Shown here in pieces: positions 1 through 10,460 of a DNA stretch of 64,000 nucleotides. The notes below the pieces were generated by a model. It searched no databases. It saw only the letters and a list, made by a program, of their open reading frames with translations, and had not been told where the DNA came from. This DNA is from Ancylostoma caninum (taxonomy: Eukaryota; Nematoda; Chromadorea; Rhabditida; Ancylostomatidae). How positions within the stretch are numbered: the stretch's first letter is position 1; each line of letters begins with the position of its first letter. The position numbers were made by a program, and so were the translations under genes. The stretch spans positions 3,533,001 to 3,597,000 of the forward strand of contig JBAJFG010000019.1 in NCBI GenBank assembly GCA_037903475.1. The letters are read 5' to 3'.

Positions 1-497
1 GACACAAAGTGGCGTCTACCATGACACAAAGTGGACACATCCGGTAGCCTTGGTGGACACTACCAGGAGTTAGCGCGCAAAGGTAGTGGATACATCCATG
101 ACACAAAGTGGAGTCTACCATGACACAAGGTGGACACATCCCGTGCTCTTGGTGGACACTACCAGGAGTTAGCGCGCAAAGGTAGTGGATACATCCATGA
201 CACAAAGTGGAGTCTACCATGACACAAAGTGGAGTCTACCATGACACAAAGTGGACACATCCCGTCACCTTGGTGGACACTACAATGTCAACCAAAAGTA
301 GACACTACCAGCAGTCAAGGTGAACACATGGTGGACACAAAGTGGACACATGGTGGAGCGTCAGTCCAAGTTGGTAGACACATCCGGATAACAAAGTAGA
401 CTCATCTAGAATCGGCGGAAAATAGTTGACACATCTAGCATACCCCGGGATGTGTTAACTTTTTTGCATCCGGATGTGTCCACTTTGTGTCCTGGTT
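1..497. repeat. Minisatellite-like tandem array, GACACAAAGTGGACACATCC family
   Basis: Three consecutive units begin at 21, 120 and 241. The first two are about 99 bp apart. The second contains an extra 22-bp sub-unit at 219-240, a copy of the sub-unit that ends the preceding repeat. The array decays from about 300 onward into short GTGGACACA-like words. An inverted copy of GACACAAAGTGGACACATCC appears at about 471-492, just before the long inverted-repeat element that follows. The array is cut by the window start, so its full size is unknown. The inverted copy suggests the array may be the terminal part of a transposon rather than a free satellite, but no partner end is visible. Confidence 0.8.
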
Positions 498-1700
498 GTG
501 TCATTTTCTATTTGTGAGAATGGGAAAGGAAACACATCAAAATGATAAAAAACCACCACTGAGGACAGCCATTTTCCTCTGAATACGCAACCCCCTTCTC
601 ACCCGCACAGCTGCGGCGAGCTCGTACTCTTTGGGGACCCTTTAGCTGGATTCTAAGCTGTTTTTCAACATTTCAAGTGGCGCAAGAACTCTGCATAGAG
701 AACGAGGCCTTCGCCGCTCAATTGGTGTGAAAGCGCACGAATTTATTAAACAACATAACTTGAGCATTATTATTTTTTGTTGGATATTTGACAAGCCCGT
801 GTGCGAGGTTACCAAGCGAACCCCGCCAAATGTATCACCACTGTGTATTCTGCAGTGATATTCCAACTACTGTACGGGCTCAGGTCTATATTTCCTGCAC
901 AACGAACAATTCTGTGGCGGAGTGTGCCCCAAATTGTATATCCTGACGCCACCAGTAAAGGTGAAGTTTATCTACCATACTTATCTATCTACCTCCGTTT
1001 GTGTCCATGGATTGCCACACATCAACCTACGCGTTTTTTTTTCGCAATCTCCCCTGCAGCTGGGTATTCTTTTTCAAATGCAAGCTGAGCTTCAGCTTCC
1101 TCTTAGGTTCAATCATTAGTAAAACATTACCCTGTCAATGATGGAAATGCCACTCGCTCTTCAAATGCCACTCGCTATTCAGAATCGGCGACTAAAAAAG
1201 CAGAGAATCGACAGCAGCCGTCAACCGGTGGACAGTGGCGTCGATCGGGATTGTCTCGTCCTCAACGATGCTTCACTGCCATCTCATCTAGGGACCATCG
1301 TGAGCTATGTTTTGGAAATAAAGGAGCGAGCAGTTCTTAACAGTAGTTGTTAGAAGTCGTGAGCTTCCTCCCTTGCTCCGCCTGTGATTCCTGAAAATGG
1401 CTCTCGCACTTCTCTTAAAAATCGATGGCGGGACTTTCGGAAATTTTCAATTGACTCCTAACTCCACTTCACATCTCTTATACTTTAAGCATAATCAGCT
1501 TGCTTTGCTGTATAAGTGTGCAACCAGATCTGGATGTCATACTATGATGAAAATCACATGGATTTGAAAAAAGCGCGCCATTCTTTTGCCAACCTAATAA
1601 ACTTAAGTTTTCTAGCATTTTTTTAGCTTATGGTTTTTCAGGCATTTTTTTTGCTTACGGTCAAGAATTTCATTCAGCTTTTTGAATCAAGACAGGATCA

Positions 1701-1730
1701 GATCTAAATCGCGGAAGCGCGATTTAGATC
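1701..1730. repeat. Perfect 13-bp hairpin
   Basis: GATCTAAATCGCG, a GAAG loop and CGCGATTTAGATC form a perfect stem. It lies in the core of the inverted-repeat element. No gene ends next to it, so I do not read it as a terminator. Confidence 0.85.
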
Positions 1731-1869
1731 GTTGACTAACCAAAACTGACCTACACCATGCGAGCATGAGAACGTGCGAACTTCTAGGGTGGGCGCCCGC
1801 GGCGATCGAGATGAACGAACTTTGGTCGGACTCTGACCGAACTCCGATCATGAACCGTGATATGTGGAA

Positions 1870-2045
1870 GCTTGGACATTGCCCAATGTTCCAAAACTTC
1901 CGGAAGGGGGCTATAAAAGGACCACCCTGGATTGAGAGATTTATTATTCGATATACTCGCCATATTGGCATCTAGGCCATATTCGCCACGTTTGTTTTAT
2001 TCGCTGTCGTATTCCTGTTCTAATCTGTTGCTTAATAAACTGTTG
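1870..2045 (+). promoter_or_regulatory. Promoter-like block, possible solo LTR: heat-shock-like dyad, TATA box, AATAAA
   Basis: TTCCGGAA at 1898-1905, preceded by GTTCC at 1889-1893, matches the alternating TTC/GAA pattern of a heat-shock element. A strong TATA box (CTATAAAAGG, 1911-1920) follows 5-10 bp later and an AATAAA lies near 2035. This spacing of TATA, about 120 bp of transcribed-like sequence and a polyadenylation signal is typical of LTRs (U3-R). I see no second LTR, primer-binding site or gag/pol, so a solo LTR or an element-borne heat-inducible promoter is inference. Confidence 0.4.
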
Positions 2046-2904
2046 CCATATTGCATCACCCTACGTCAAGACCCGCATAGCAGGAAGCAAGGAAGAAGAC
2101 CACCGAAGCATTTTCACCAATCGTTGGAACTGCTCTGCTTTCTAGCATCAGACCACCCATTCCACTTCCTTTTGAATAATGATCAGAGATGAGACGGTTG
2201 CCCAGGGGCACATTGCGCAAAGGCACAAACAGCCCTATGGCATGCTGGATTACTGTAATGAACAATTCATATTTGCAATACACGGATTGTGCGGAATTTA
2301 GAGAATCAAATCAATCTTCTTTGAGAAAGCGCCTAATGCCGATATATCTAACTGAAAATAATGTTTAAGTTGTATTGCTAAAAAAAAATCGCGCGCTTCC
2401 ACACAAATGGCGCAGCGGACCACATGAAATGTTGAAGAACAGAGTCAAAATCCATCCGTAGGGTCCCGCACAGAGAACAGGCTCGGCGCAGCCGTGTGGT
2501 TGAGAAGGCGGCTGCGTCATTCAAAGGAAAATGGCGGTGGTGAGTGGTAGGTTTTTAAATCGTTTTTCTGTGTTTCTTTTTCCATTTTTTTTGTGTTAAT
2601 ATGTATGTTTTGTTGATTTACTTTGTTCTTTTTTTCTACTAATGTGTTGGAAGAGGGTGTCTGTGGGAGAAGAAATGAGGGCAAGAGGGTAGTGAAGTGA
2701 GGAAAAGTGAGAGTGAGAATGAAATGTGAGTTCGGGTGAGGACGTGCATGAATGCCAAGAGTAATAATTCCTTTTATTTTATTGGGCGCCAACATAGCAC
2801 CTAAATAGGATCCGCTCCCTCTTCGAAACCTCAAGTCTGCCAAATTCCTGCTGATTTTTTAGTTTTGTTTTGCCTGAACTCGCTTCGGCCAGCTGGATGT
2901 CGCG

Positions 2905-3278
2905 GATAACCATGGATTTCGGGCCGTTAAGCCATTGCTAAGATCGACGGAATTATGAAAGCACAATCATACAGGGACATTCTTATGAATGTCAATGTTT
3001 ACAGGGCTACTAGAAGCATGTCGCAAGGATGGATCCTGCAGCAGGACAACAACCCAAAACACACTTCACGGTTTGTGAAGCATACCTTGCAGCGTTTTCC
3101 GGTCATTCTCCTCAAGAGGCCTAACCAAAGGCCGGATCTAAATCCAATTGAACAAAAATGGCAGGAACTCAAGAGCCGATGGGCAATGGCGAGGTGCGCA
3201 AATTTGCTCGATCAAAGAAAGAGTGCCACTCCATGCCCTCTCGTTGTCCTGCTGTTATCGAGTCTGGATGTTTTCTGA
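2905..3278 (+). pseudogene. Tc1-type DDE transposase, C-terminal fragment
   Basis: The frame carries AIAKIDGIMKA followed by YRDIL, the Tc1 segment just before the second catalytic Asp. It continues with LQQDNNPKHTS (second Asp) and RPDLNPIEQKWQELK (the catalytic Glu), with 34 residues between Asp and Glu, the DD34E spacing of Tc1 elements. The N-terminal DNA-binding domain and the first catalytic Asp are missing. A TAA interrupts the frame just before GCC ATT (about 2928) and a likely frameshift precedes it. The C-terminus is replaced by unrelated residues before the stop at 3278. I could not find matching terminal inverted repeats. It is a dead transposon relic. Confidence 0.85.
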
Positions 3279-4560
3279 CAAAGTACTGATCTTCTATTGT
3301 TGTTTTTTTAATTGCTGCCTTCCATAGAAGTTTTATAAACCACAGTTTTCAACCTACCATGAAATCGAGTGTTCGTGAAAAATTGAGTTATTGTTTGTAA
3401 AAATGTCTGATTTTTAGGGGTAGGGGGTTTTTGGGCTAGAAAAAAAACGTGCAGTACAAGGGAACTTCCAAGCAATCTGAGTTCTCTTGTCATTTGCTCA
3501 TGGATTTCCACATGCAGTATGGTGCTTGGGAAAGGGGAAATTACTGTTGCAGCGGAATATTACAATATTCATGCAGCTGTACACATGAATTCGCGTAAAA
3601 TAAAATTATTGGCCTTCGGATATTCATTCATTTGGTACTGAACGATAAATGGCCATCTTACTGCCGCATATCGATATGGGAGCCGACCAGGTAATCAAAA
3701 TACACCTATTTGTCGCCCATCTCGTCGACTCACGGGAGATCCTGTCACCTCAGCTAGCAGTTGTCCATTTACGCCTTCCTCGTCACGAGGCCGTCTGTAT
3801 CATCCACACTTGCTGAACAACGCTCGCTGCTGATGAATTGGTATATAAGGACCACGCGAAAGCTGTCCGCCTATTGGACACCTTAAAAAAGTTGAGTTGC
3901 TCTTTCAAAGCTGTGGTAAGTCTTGCTTTTGGATGGGTACTTGTGGTAGTTCTAATCGGGCGTCAACTTTCGATTACCTTTTAAGTGACTATGAAAGGAA
4001 AAGTGTTGTGAACGCAATAAGAAATGTTGTTTCGGCAAGTCCGCGCCTTCGGCAAATCCGCGGCAAATTTTTTCGCGTGTTAGCGTCATTAAATTCAAAC
4101 ACTTCGTTCAAATGCACCTAAGCTGTTCAGCTGTTTTTCTACAATAACGATTTACAGCTCCTAATTGTTTTTGTTTTGTGTCTGTGTGCGTATATTTTTT
4201 GTTCGAATAATTGTAAAACAAATGAACTTTCACATCTTACCTGTTTATTTGGTAGTATCTTAGGAATTCTGGAGGATTCTTTATATTTCTGAATTTCGCT
4301 TAGAAGAGTTTACAATTAATTTGGCATTCTGCATTCTTGATGACGTTCAAGTCTTCATGACACACCGGCGGTCTGCATCGCCGAATTCCTGTGGCAAATA
4401 GGCACCTGTGACGTTCTACTGAAAAGCCTCGCTAATCGTTAGTCTCCAATAGCACGTGATAATGAATATTCAAATTTATGAGGAGGACAATGTTGTAACT
4501 TTCAGGTCGTATATCGTGACAATGGGATTAGTTTTCTGGTTTTCTACGGATTCAAAGTAG
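3279..4560. other. Stretch without recognisable gene; TATA motif at 3841
   Basis: No coding similarity was recognised. GTATATAAGGACCAC at 3840-3854 closely resembles the TATA block at 1911 (TATAAAAGGACCAC). A 74-codon open frame follows at 3897-4121 with no family resemblance. The rest is AT-rich and unremarkable. Confidence 0.5.
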
Positions 4561-4727
4561 ACTGCATAATATCCGTTATGGAGACAACAGAAAAAAAACG
4601 GAAGCGATCAGTCAGCGATGTGTCCAGAGAAAGGTTCAAAGCATCTTCCAGATTTGAGCTGGTTTTCTGGGGGGTTTGAATTTCGAGCAATTGGCCAAAC
4701 AGAATTTTTGAAAAAAGCGGATTGTGA

Positions 4728-6521
4728 CACAGCTGTTGTGACGCTTTTCTCCTGAAAAATCCAGCTAATCTGTGGAAGTACAATAGTGCTGTAGAGAAAA
4801 AAGTTGTTGAAACCAAAAGTAAGAATGCGTTTTTTAAGCTACTTAGTTCTAGATTATCCAAGAGAAGAGTCATCCCTCCGTTAAACTATAGTGATAGTGG
4901 TGTCATTGCAAGAACAGATGGAGAGAAGGCCGAACTTCTAGCTGCCACCTTCGAACGCGTTTATGCAAGCAATCAAGACGCGGCGGTTTCATGTCAGGGT
5001 CCTGTATTCCCCAGTATGAATGACTGCTGCTGGTTTCATCGCAATGACATTTTTGCAATGCTTCCGAAATGGCCTATCGGATATTCAGAAACACCAGATT
5101 ACATACCCTTGTCTTTTATTAAGCAAACTGCTCATGTTATATCGGGGCCCCTTGAATATCTGCTCAATCTCAGCCTCATGAGAGCAGAAGTGCCTTCTCG
5201 GTGGAAACTTTCCCTAGTCACTCCGATACCAAAGAAGGCGCCTTTTACATCTCCGGAAAACTATCGACCAATAAGCATTACGTCAATTTTCTCTGGATGT
5301 TTTGAAAAAATACTCAAAATTGCTATCACTAAACACCTTGAAGCCCATGCGGTCGTACCTGAAGAACAGCACGGTTTTCAAAAAAGAAAATCTATAATTA
5401 CGGCTATGTTGAAAACATTGAATGATTGGACGACCCTTCTGGAGGATGGCTCAGACGTCAATGCTGTGTATCCCGATTTTCCTAAAGCGTTCGACAGAGT
5501 CAATCATGCCAAGTTAGTGGAAAAATTAAATCATGTTGGGATACACTACCGTATCGTAAAATGGATCCGGGAATTTCTCTCAGATAAGAAGTTTGTTGTG
5601 CGCATAAATACGACCTATTCGCAGCCCAGATGTGTACTAAGCGGAGTCCCATAGGGAGGAGTTCTTTCGCCAATACTCTTTAATATCTATACTCATGAAC
5701 TGCCAGCTCTAATTTCATCAGTAGGTGTTAAATGTGTTGGATTCGCCGATGGTTTCAAGATGTACTCTAACATCAAGGATTGCGGCGACAGGGCACGATT
5801 ACAAGCAGCGGTGGATTTAGGTGAACGTTGGTCAGCCAACTGGGATCTTCCTTTATCGAGTGAGAAGACCAAAGTTCTTCACTTAGGCAAAACGAATAAA
5901 TGTCTCCCATACCAGATTAACGATGTAGCGGTAGGGGAAATTGAAAAAATCAAAGACTTAGGGTTTGTGATTACAAAAGATCTCAGCTTTGACATGCATT
6001 GTGAGCATATTGCTGCAAAAGCGCTTAACAGGATGAGAGAGCCTTGTCATGCACAGGATGAGAGAGCCTTGTCTACCAAAAGCCCTGTTATCTTACTAGC
6101 AGCGTACAAGTCATATGTAAGGCCAATCCTAGAATATGGTACTGTGATTTTCAATCCAAGCAAGCAGAAAATCATTGCGAAATTGGAGAGAGTTCAGTCT
6201 AGCTTCACGAAGAAAATTATGATAAGAACTATAGGTTTCATGTACGATTCCACTCCTTCATACCAGGAAAGAATTGTCAATTTGAAGCTTCCTATCCTCA
6301 CTCATCGAAGAAGAAGGTTTGACTTAATCATGTATCATAAGATTATGACGGGTAAATGCGGTCTTAGGCCGGAGGAATTTTGTACTGGAAAAACTTCTAT
6401 TACCAGGGGTGGTGCAATGCGGTGCATAGTTTCAAAAGCTAAGAGTAATCGGAGACTTTTCTTTTTCAGCAACAGAGCGGGTTCGGACTACATTAAATTA
6501 AATTTGTTAAAAAATACTTAG
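4728..6521 (+). pseudogene. LINE reverse transcriptase, inactive (in-frame TAG and FADG box)
   Basis: A single frame runs from about 4728 to the TAA at 6521, interrupted once by a TAG at 5652-5654. Landmarks in order are TPIPKKAPFTSPENYRPISI (RT motif 1), EEQHGFQKRKS (motif 2), VYPDFPKAFDRV (motif A, first catalytic Asp kept), LSGVP then the stop then GGVLSPILFNIY (motif B), and GFADGFKMY at about 5740 (motif C, normally FADD or YADD). The second Asp of motif C is Gly, so the enzyme would be dead even if the stop were read through. The C-terminal part contains the CR1-type RRRRFDLIMYHKIMTGK segment. These are natural decay marks in a genomic copy. Confidence 0.9.
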
Positions 6522-6768
6522 CTCCTGTAGGTCTCAATACGTTTAAGCGCATGATAGACAAATTCTTAGATTGATGACATTCTTAGTGCATTCTAGTTCT
6601 GTTGTAGTGGACTTTTTTTGCAATCTCTTCGCCTGATCTACTTGTATGGCATTTGTTCTAACGGCTTATTTATCTCGTTTTACTCGTATTATCAAGTGCA
6701 ATGGTTGTTTGTTTCTTCTACACGAGCTTGCTTTTGTAATAAATAAATAAATAAATATATATATATAT
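4728..6768 (+). mobile_element. CR1-like (Jockey-superfamily) LINE, 5'-truncated, with 3' tail
   Basis: The element keeps the reverse-transcriptase half of ORF2, the C-terminal region and the 3' end. The endonuclease domain is absent, as expected for 5' truncation during target-primed insertion, although element-like sequence may start a little upstream (about 4580) in another frame. The tail is an (AATA)n run at 6739-6757 passing into (TA)n to 6768. The element shares its C-terminal motifs with the fragments at 10340-10455 and 41643-41945. I see no clear target-site duplication. Confidence 0.88.
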
Positions 6769-7249
6769 AATCTTCAAAGAGTGCTCCACTGCTCAGGTGC
6801 GTCTTAAAGCACAAGAAGTGCTTTTTGGAACGGTACTTGGGGTTTCTCACGAAAGCGGATCAATTTGCATCAAATTTGCTCTCAAAAAATGTTTTTCGCT
6901 GGAAGACAGGACGGCAGCTAGGGAATCAATGTGATATAGAAACTGGAACAAAAAAGTTACAAAACGACTGTGCACTTTCATTACAGACCCAGATATAGGC
7001 CAACTGTGGTCCTCGAAAACTAGAGTTTGGTTTTCTCATTGAGCAACTTTTGGAAGAGCTGCTTTTACCAACGCCAATCTTGAGTGAATTTTGCACAATC
7101 ATCTTGTAATCGAAATTAGAAGAACAGGAGACGAGTTTTTATCCCACCAAAAACAGTGATCAAAAACTGTTTTTGTGGCCGTTTTGCTCAGAATAAGCGG
7201 GCTGGAACAGTGCATTTGGCGGCACCGAAAATCTGAATTAAAAGTTCGC
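6769..7249. other. No gene seen; short repeats
   Basis: AT-rich sequence without recognisable coding. It contains GTGCATTTGGCGGCACCGA at 7210-7228, which recurs with few changes at about 20295, and a short imperfect hairpin at about 7150 (AAAACAGTGATCAAAAACTGTTTT). Confidence 0.5.
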
Positions 7250-7671
7250 CTTAAAGGCAGCACCCATGAAAAATTTCATGTCTGAGGATTTGATTGTTTT
7301 CGAAGTTAGCAATAGTCCCAATAAATCGACGAAGAAAGTAGCGTGGAAAACTCAACCGTTCTTAAGATATAATTAGTCAAATGTGCAAGATCCTGGATCA
7401 GCAGCACGCTGCAAAACAGGGCCAAAAACCTCTTTCGCCCACAAAACAGCTCACAAAAAAGGCAGCGGTATCGATTTTTTGGATCGGTGCGCGAACAGAT
7501 CGCGCAACTCTTCCCAACCTGCTCAAAAGCGATGAGGTGAGGGGTTCCAGAAAACAGGGATTTCGACGGTCTCGTCTGTTTTCACCATTCCAATTGTGTC
7601 AGGCGCACCCGATTACCCCGAAGTGTAACGAAATCTCGTGGTCGGAAACTTCCGTGGGTGCTGCCTTTAAG
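7250..7671. mobile_element. TTAA-flanked non-autonomous element (MITE), copy 1
   Basis: The ends are inverted: TTAAAGGCAGCACCCATG at 7251-7268 and, on the other strand, TTAAAGGCAGCACCCACGG ending at 7670. TTAA at both outer borders suggests a TTAA-targeting (piggyBac-like) transposase, although the ends do not begin with the usual CCC. A second, inverted copy of one half lies at about 42640-42811, sharing AAGATCCTGGATCAGCAG and AAACTCARCCGTT in the same order. No transposase is encoded; the 100-codon frame at 7381-7683 is incidental. Confidence 0.75.
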
Positions 7672-7829
7672 TATTTTTCATAATCTTGCAAGCCTCCAAT
7701 GCTTGGTTGTTATCAGAAAATAGAACAAATCCACCTCTATTAAATGAAGCCTAGCACTACAATCACCACAATATGAAATTTTACAAATGATCTCTCATAG
7801 ATGGAAGCGTGGAATTGCTACAGAAGAAA

Positions 7830-8010
7830 AAATAGTTTTCTGGAAATTGCTGGAAAATTCGTAAGAATTTTGAAAAGTTCTGGAAAAATCTGGAATTTTT
7901 TTTCAAAATTCCTGAAATTAGGCGGAGAATTCTAGAAATTTGCTGGAGTATTCTTGTTATAATCCAATAATTTCTGAAGTTTATCTCCAGAATACTGGAA
8001 CATTAGGAAA
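7830..8010. repeat. Degenerate short-period AT repeat (CTGGAAAATTC-like)
   Basis: The words CTGGAAA, GAATTTT and TTCTGGAA recur about every 10-25 bp, giving a low-complexity block of degenerate tandem origin just upstream of a LINE fragment. Confidence 0.55.
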
Positions 8011-8186
8011 GTTTCTCTAACGAAATCTTATGATAATGAAACAGAATCTTCTTGAAATTATTCGGATTAGACTAGAAAAATTTCACCTGAGGAAGTCCTG
8101 ATTCATAAAATGCATGGATACGGAGAAAGAACATCTCAAGTCATGGCGATCAAATCCATCTCCTCTTCTCGAACAATTACAGGTGG

Positions 8187-8730
8187 TGCCCCCAAGGAGG
8201 TTTGCTTTCGCCAATACTATTCAACATGTTCAAAGCGGACCTTCCTTCGAAACAACCGTTCGGTGTCACATTTAATATATTCGCTGACGACCTCAAAATT
8301 TACCAATTCCTTTGAAACAAATAATGCATAACAAATTTTCAGTTAGCAATTGACCGAATCTTTCACTGGTCTAAAATAAAATAAAGACCTACAGGCCATT
8401 CACCAGGGGTTTATATCGCACTGATCGGACGCATATGTTCCATATCCTTCCACATCATTTCCGGAGCCGGATTTAACATTTCAGGTAGCTAAAAATCACT
8501 GTCACATCTGTCAATCACATCTGCCCATAAAAAAATATGCTATGTGTATTGGAACCAAAGCATTTACTTGAAGAAACAAGTCTTGAGATAGATTCCGAGA
8601 TTTTTTACCAACAGAGTTTTTCTAGTTCAACAAACTATTGTGTACTTACTTATATATGTAGTTCCTGAGAAATACATTCTTTTTAGGAGGGGACTGATTG
8701 GGTTCATTTACTTGTACTTTGACTGTGCAT
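8187..8730 (+). mobile_element. CR1-like LINE fragment with intact FADD box
   Basis: Read in frame from about 8187, the segment gives GCPQGGLLSPILFNMFKADL (motif B) and then FNIFADDLKIYQFL with an intact catalytic FADD near 8281, ending in a stop at about 8320. Downstream, TGACCGAATCTTTCACTGGTCTAAAA and the blocks to about 8730 (ATGCTATGTGTATTGGA, AAGYATTTACTTGAA, CAACAAACTATTG, TTCCTGAGAAATAC, TTGTACTTTGACTG) match the LINE fragment at 47220-48053 in order. It is a small, internally deleted copy of the same subfamily. Confidence 0.8.
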
Positions 8731-9955
8731 GGTCAGCTTTTGAAAAACTTGATGATGCTACAGAGTAAGATGAGCTGCGATGAACAGAGCACGTAAAGAG
8801 AGGAACATCTGCAGCTCTGTGGTTCTAGTCGATGGTCAAGGTATAGTTTAAATCTTTCTAACGGAAATTTTTGGTGCGCTTTAGCAAAGCAAATAATCCT
8901 ATCGTTCTGTACGAGGTTTTGATTTGGTTTGACTTCCAGCTGCTGACACGGGAATTCTTCCGCTACGGCTTCTACTGGTTCTTTCAACTGTAAGCATGAA
9001 GAATTCGCTAAAATATTCCTGCTGGTTGCAAAGCAGCCAACAGTGCACATCACGGAAAACAACTCTTGAAATTTTTTCTGTCTCAGGGAGAAAGATACTT
9101 TAACGATCCTACGAGTGGTAAAGATGCTCCATGATTTCTAGAAATGTTGCCATGTAGACGGTGATTCATGCCGCCTTGGATTTGTTGATGTAGATCTTAC
9201 AAAAGTACATTGAACTCTACGAAATACCATCAAAGTCGGATAATCTAACCTGCCACTATAAAAACTGGCTAATTTAGTTTGAGATGGATGAAGGCATTTT
9301 TAAGGCAAAGGCTCCAGGTGAAGTGTGAAAGTTAGTGTGTGCAGCAAGGTGGAATACACATTCATGCTAGTGACCAGCACTCCTAAATTTGGGCTCCTGT
9401 TTCAATAAATCTGAGGCGGAATGAATTGTCACGCAAACAGTAATATTCCAGGAATACTGGAACATGTTTACTAGTAAAGAGATCCCTAAGGTGTCTCCCT
9501 CCTCAAGAAGGGAAAAAAATTCGAGATAATTCCAGGACTTACTTTTATTGATGTGCGTGATTGCCTGCATTGAGTCCAAATTTCTCAAGATCCCGAGGGA
9601 GCAATAAACTGCATCAGGCCTGTAACTGAAATTATCGAACGGTCAGAAGCATCCCCTCCTTATAAACAAAGCTGATAGAGGGAGCCAGGTTGATACGAAC
9701 ATACAGAATCTCCGCTAAACTTCCTTCGCATAATGTTCGCGATTGTCAACCAGTGGTCAGCGCATACCCACTAGTGGGTGCCGTTAAAACATTGGAGGAA
9801 ATAGAGCCATGCTTTTTGAATTTGTTTCTCTGTCTGCGTAAAATAAGAACAAATTACTTTGCTGCCACAAGACGAAGGTGCATGAATTTTTAAGCATCTA
9901 CAGTATCTACTCATGTCCCATGCTAAAGTATGTCTCGTTTATCGGTTAACCGAAT
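8731..9955. other. No gene recognised
   Basis: AT-rich stretch with only short open frames on both strands and no conserved motif. Some of it may be older LINE sequence, since LINE remnants lie on both sides. Confidence 0.4.
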
Positions 9956-9959
9956 TTTT

Positions 9960-10460
9960 TCAAGAAAAAGCCAAGTGAAAGCTAAACGAGTAAAGCTGGG
10001 CTACGTGATTGCTTGAAGGAACCTCAATTTAAGTAGTTGACAAGATTAAAGACCCGAGGTTTTTCTTTACGAACGACTTAAACTTTGACCACCACTGTGG
10101 CAATGGGTGTATTAAGCGTTCTTTACTAAGAACAGTTCGATTCTCTTACTTGCCCTTAAAACTTACAGTAGACCTTAGATTGAATGCACCTTCGTCATCT
10201 TTAGCCCATATAAGTGGAAGGTTAGTGATAAACTCGGAAAGGTCTGAAATAGTTTCACAAGAGAACTCTTTACAAGGACGAGGAGTCGGCTTTTCTCATG
10301 ACGAGATTTCTGCCGCAAAGGAAAGTAATATGAGTCTTGACCTTCACTCCCTTTTTAGAAAGAGAAGAAAATTTGACCTTCTCATGTTCCACAAACTTAA
10401 GAAATATTATTCGTTTAAATTCTCTATTACTAGGGTGTACTATGCCACTTTCTAACTGTG
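9960..10460 (+). mobile_element. Degenerate CR1-like LINE fragment
   Basis: Pieces of the C-terminal part of the LINE frame are readable with frameshifts. VVDKIKDPRFFFTNDLNFDH near 10035-10095 corresponds to GEIEKIKDLGFVITKDLSFD in the copy at 5935-5990. RKRRKFDLLMFHKLKK near 10355-10405 corresponds to RRRRFDLIMYHKI. The two pieces are in the same order and orientation as in the 4728-6768 copy, with an altered middle. No tail is visible. Confidence 0.7.

Larger units (their letters stand above)
522..2583. mobile_element. Old fold-back element with long inverted terminal arms
   Basis: The sequence at 522-792 reads again, reverse-complemented, at about 2340-2583. Matching blocks include GGAAACACA, AACC(T)ACCACT, GCCATTTTCCTYTGAAT, CTTCTCAMCC followed by CGGCTGCG-type sequence, TTCAACATTTCAWGTGG and AACTTRAMCATTATT. 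By eye the arms are roughly 70-75 % identical over about 250 bp with small indels, so this is an old insertion. The 1.5-kb core shows no recognisable transposase, so the class is unknown. It could be a non-autonomous long-TIR DNA element. The core contains the hairpin at 1701-1730 and the promoter-like block at 1870-2045. Confidence 0.7.
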
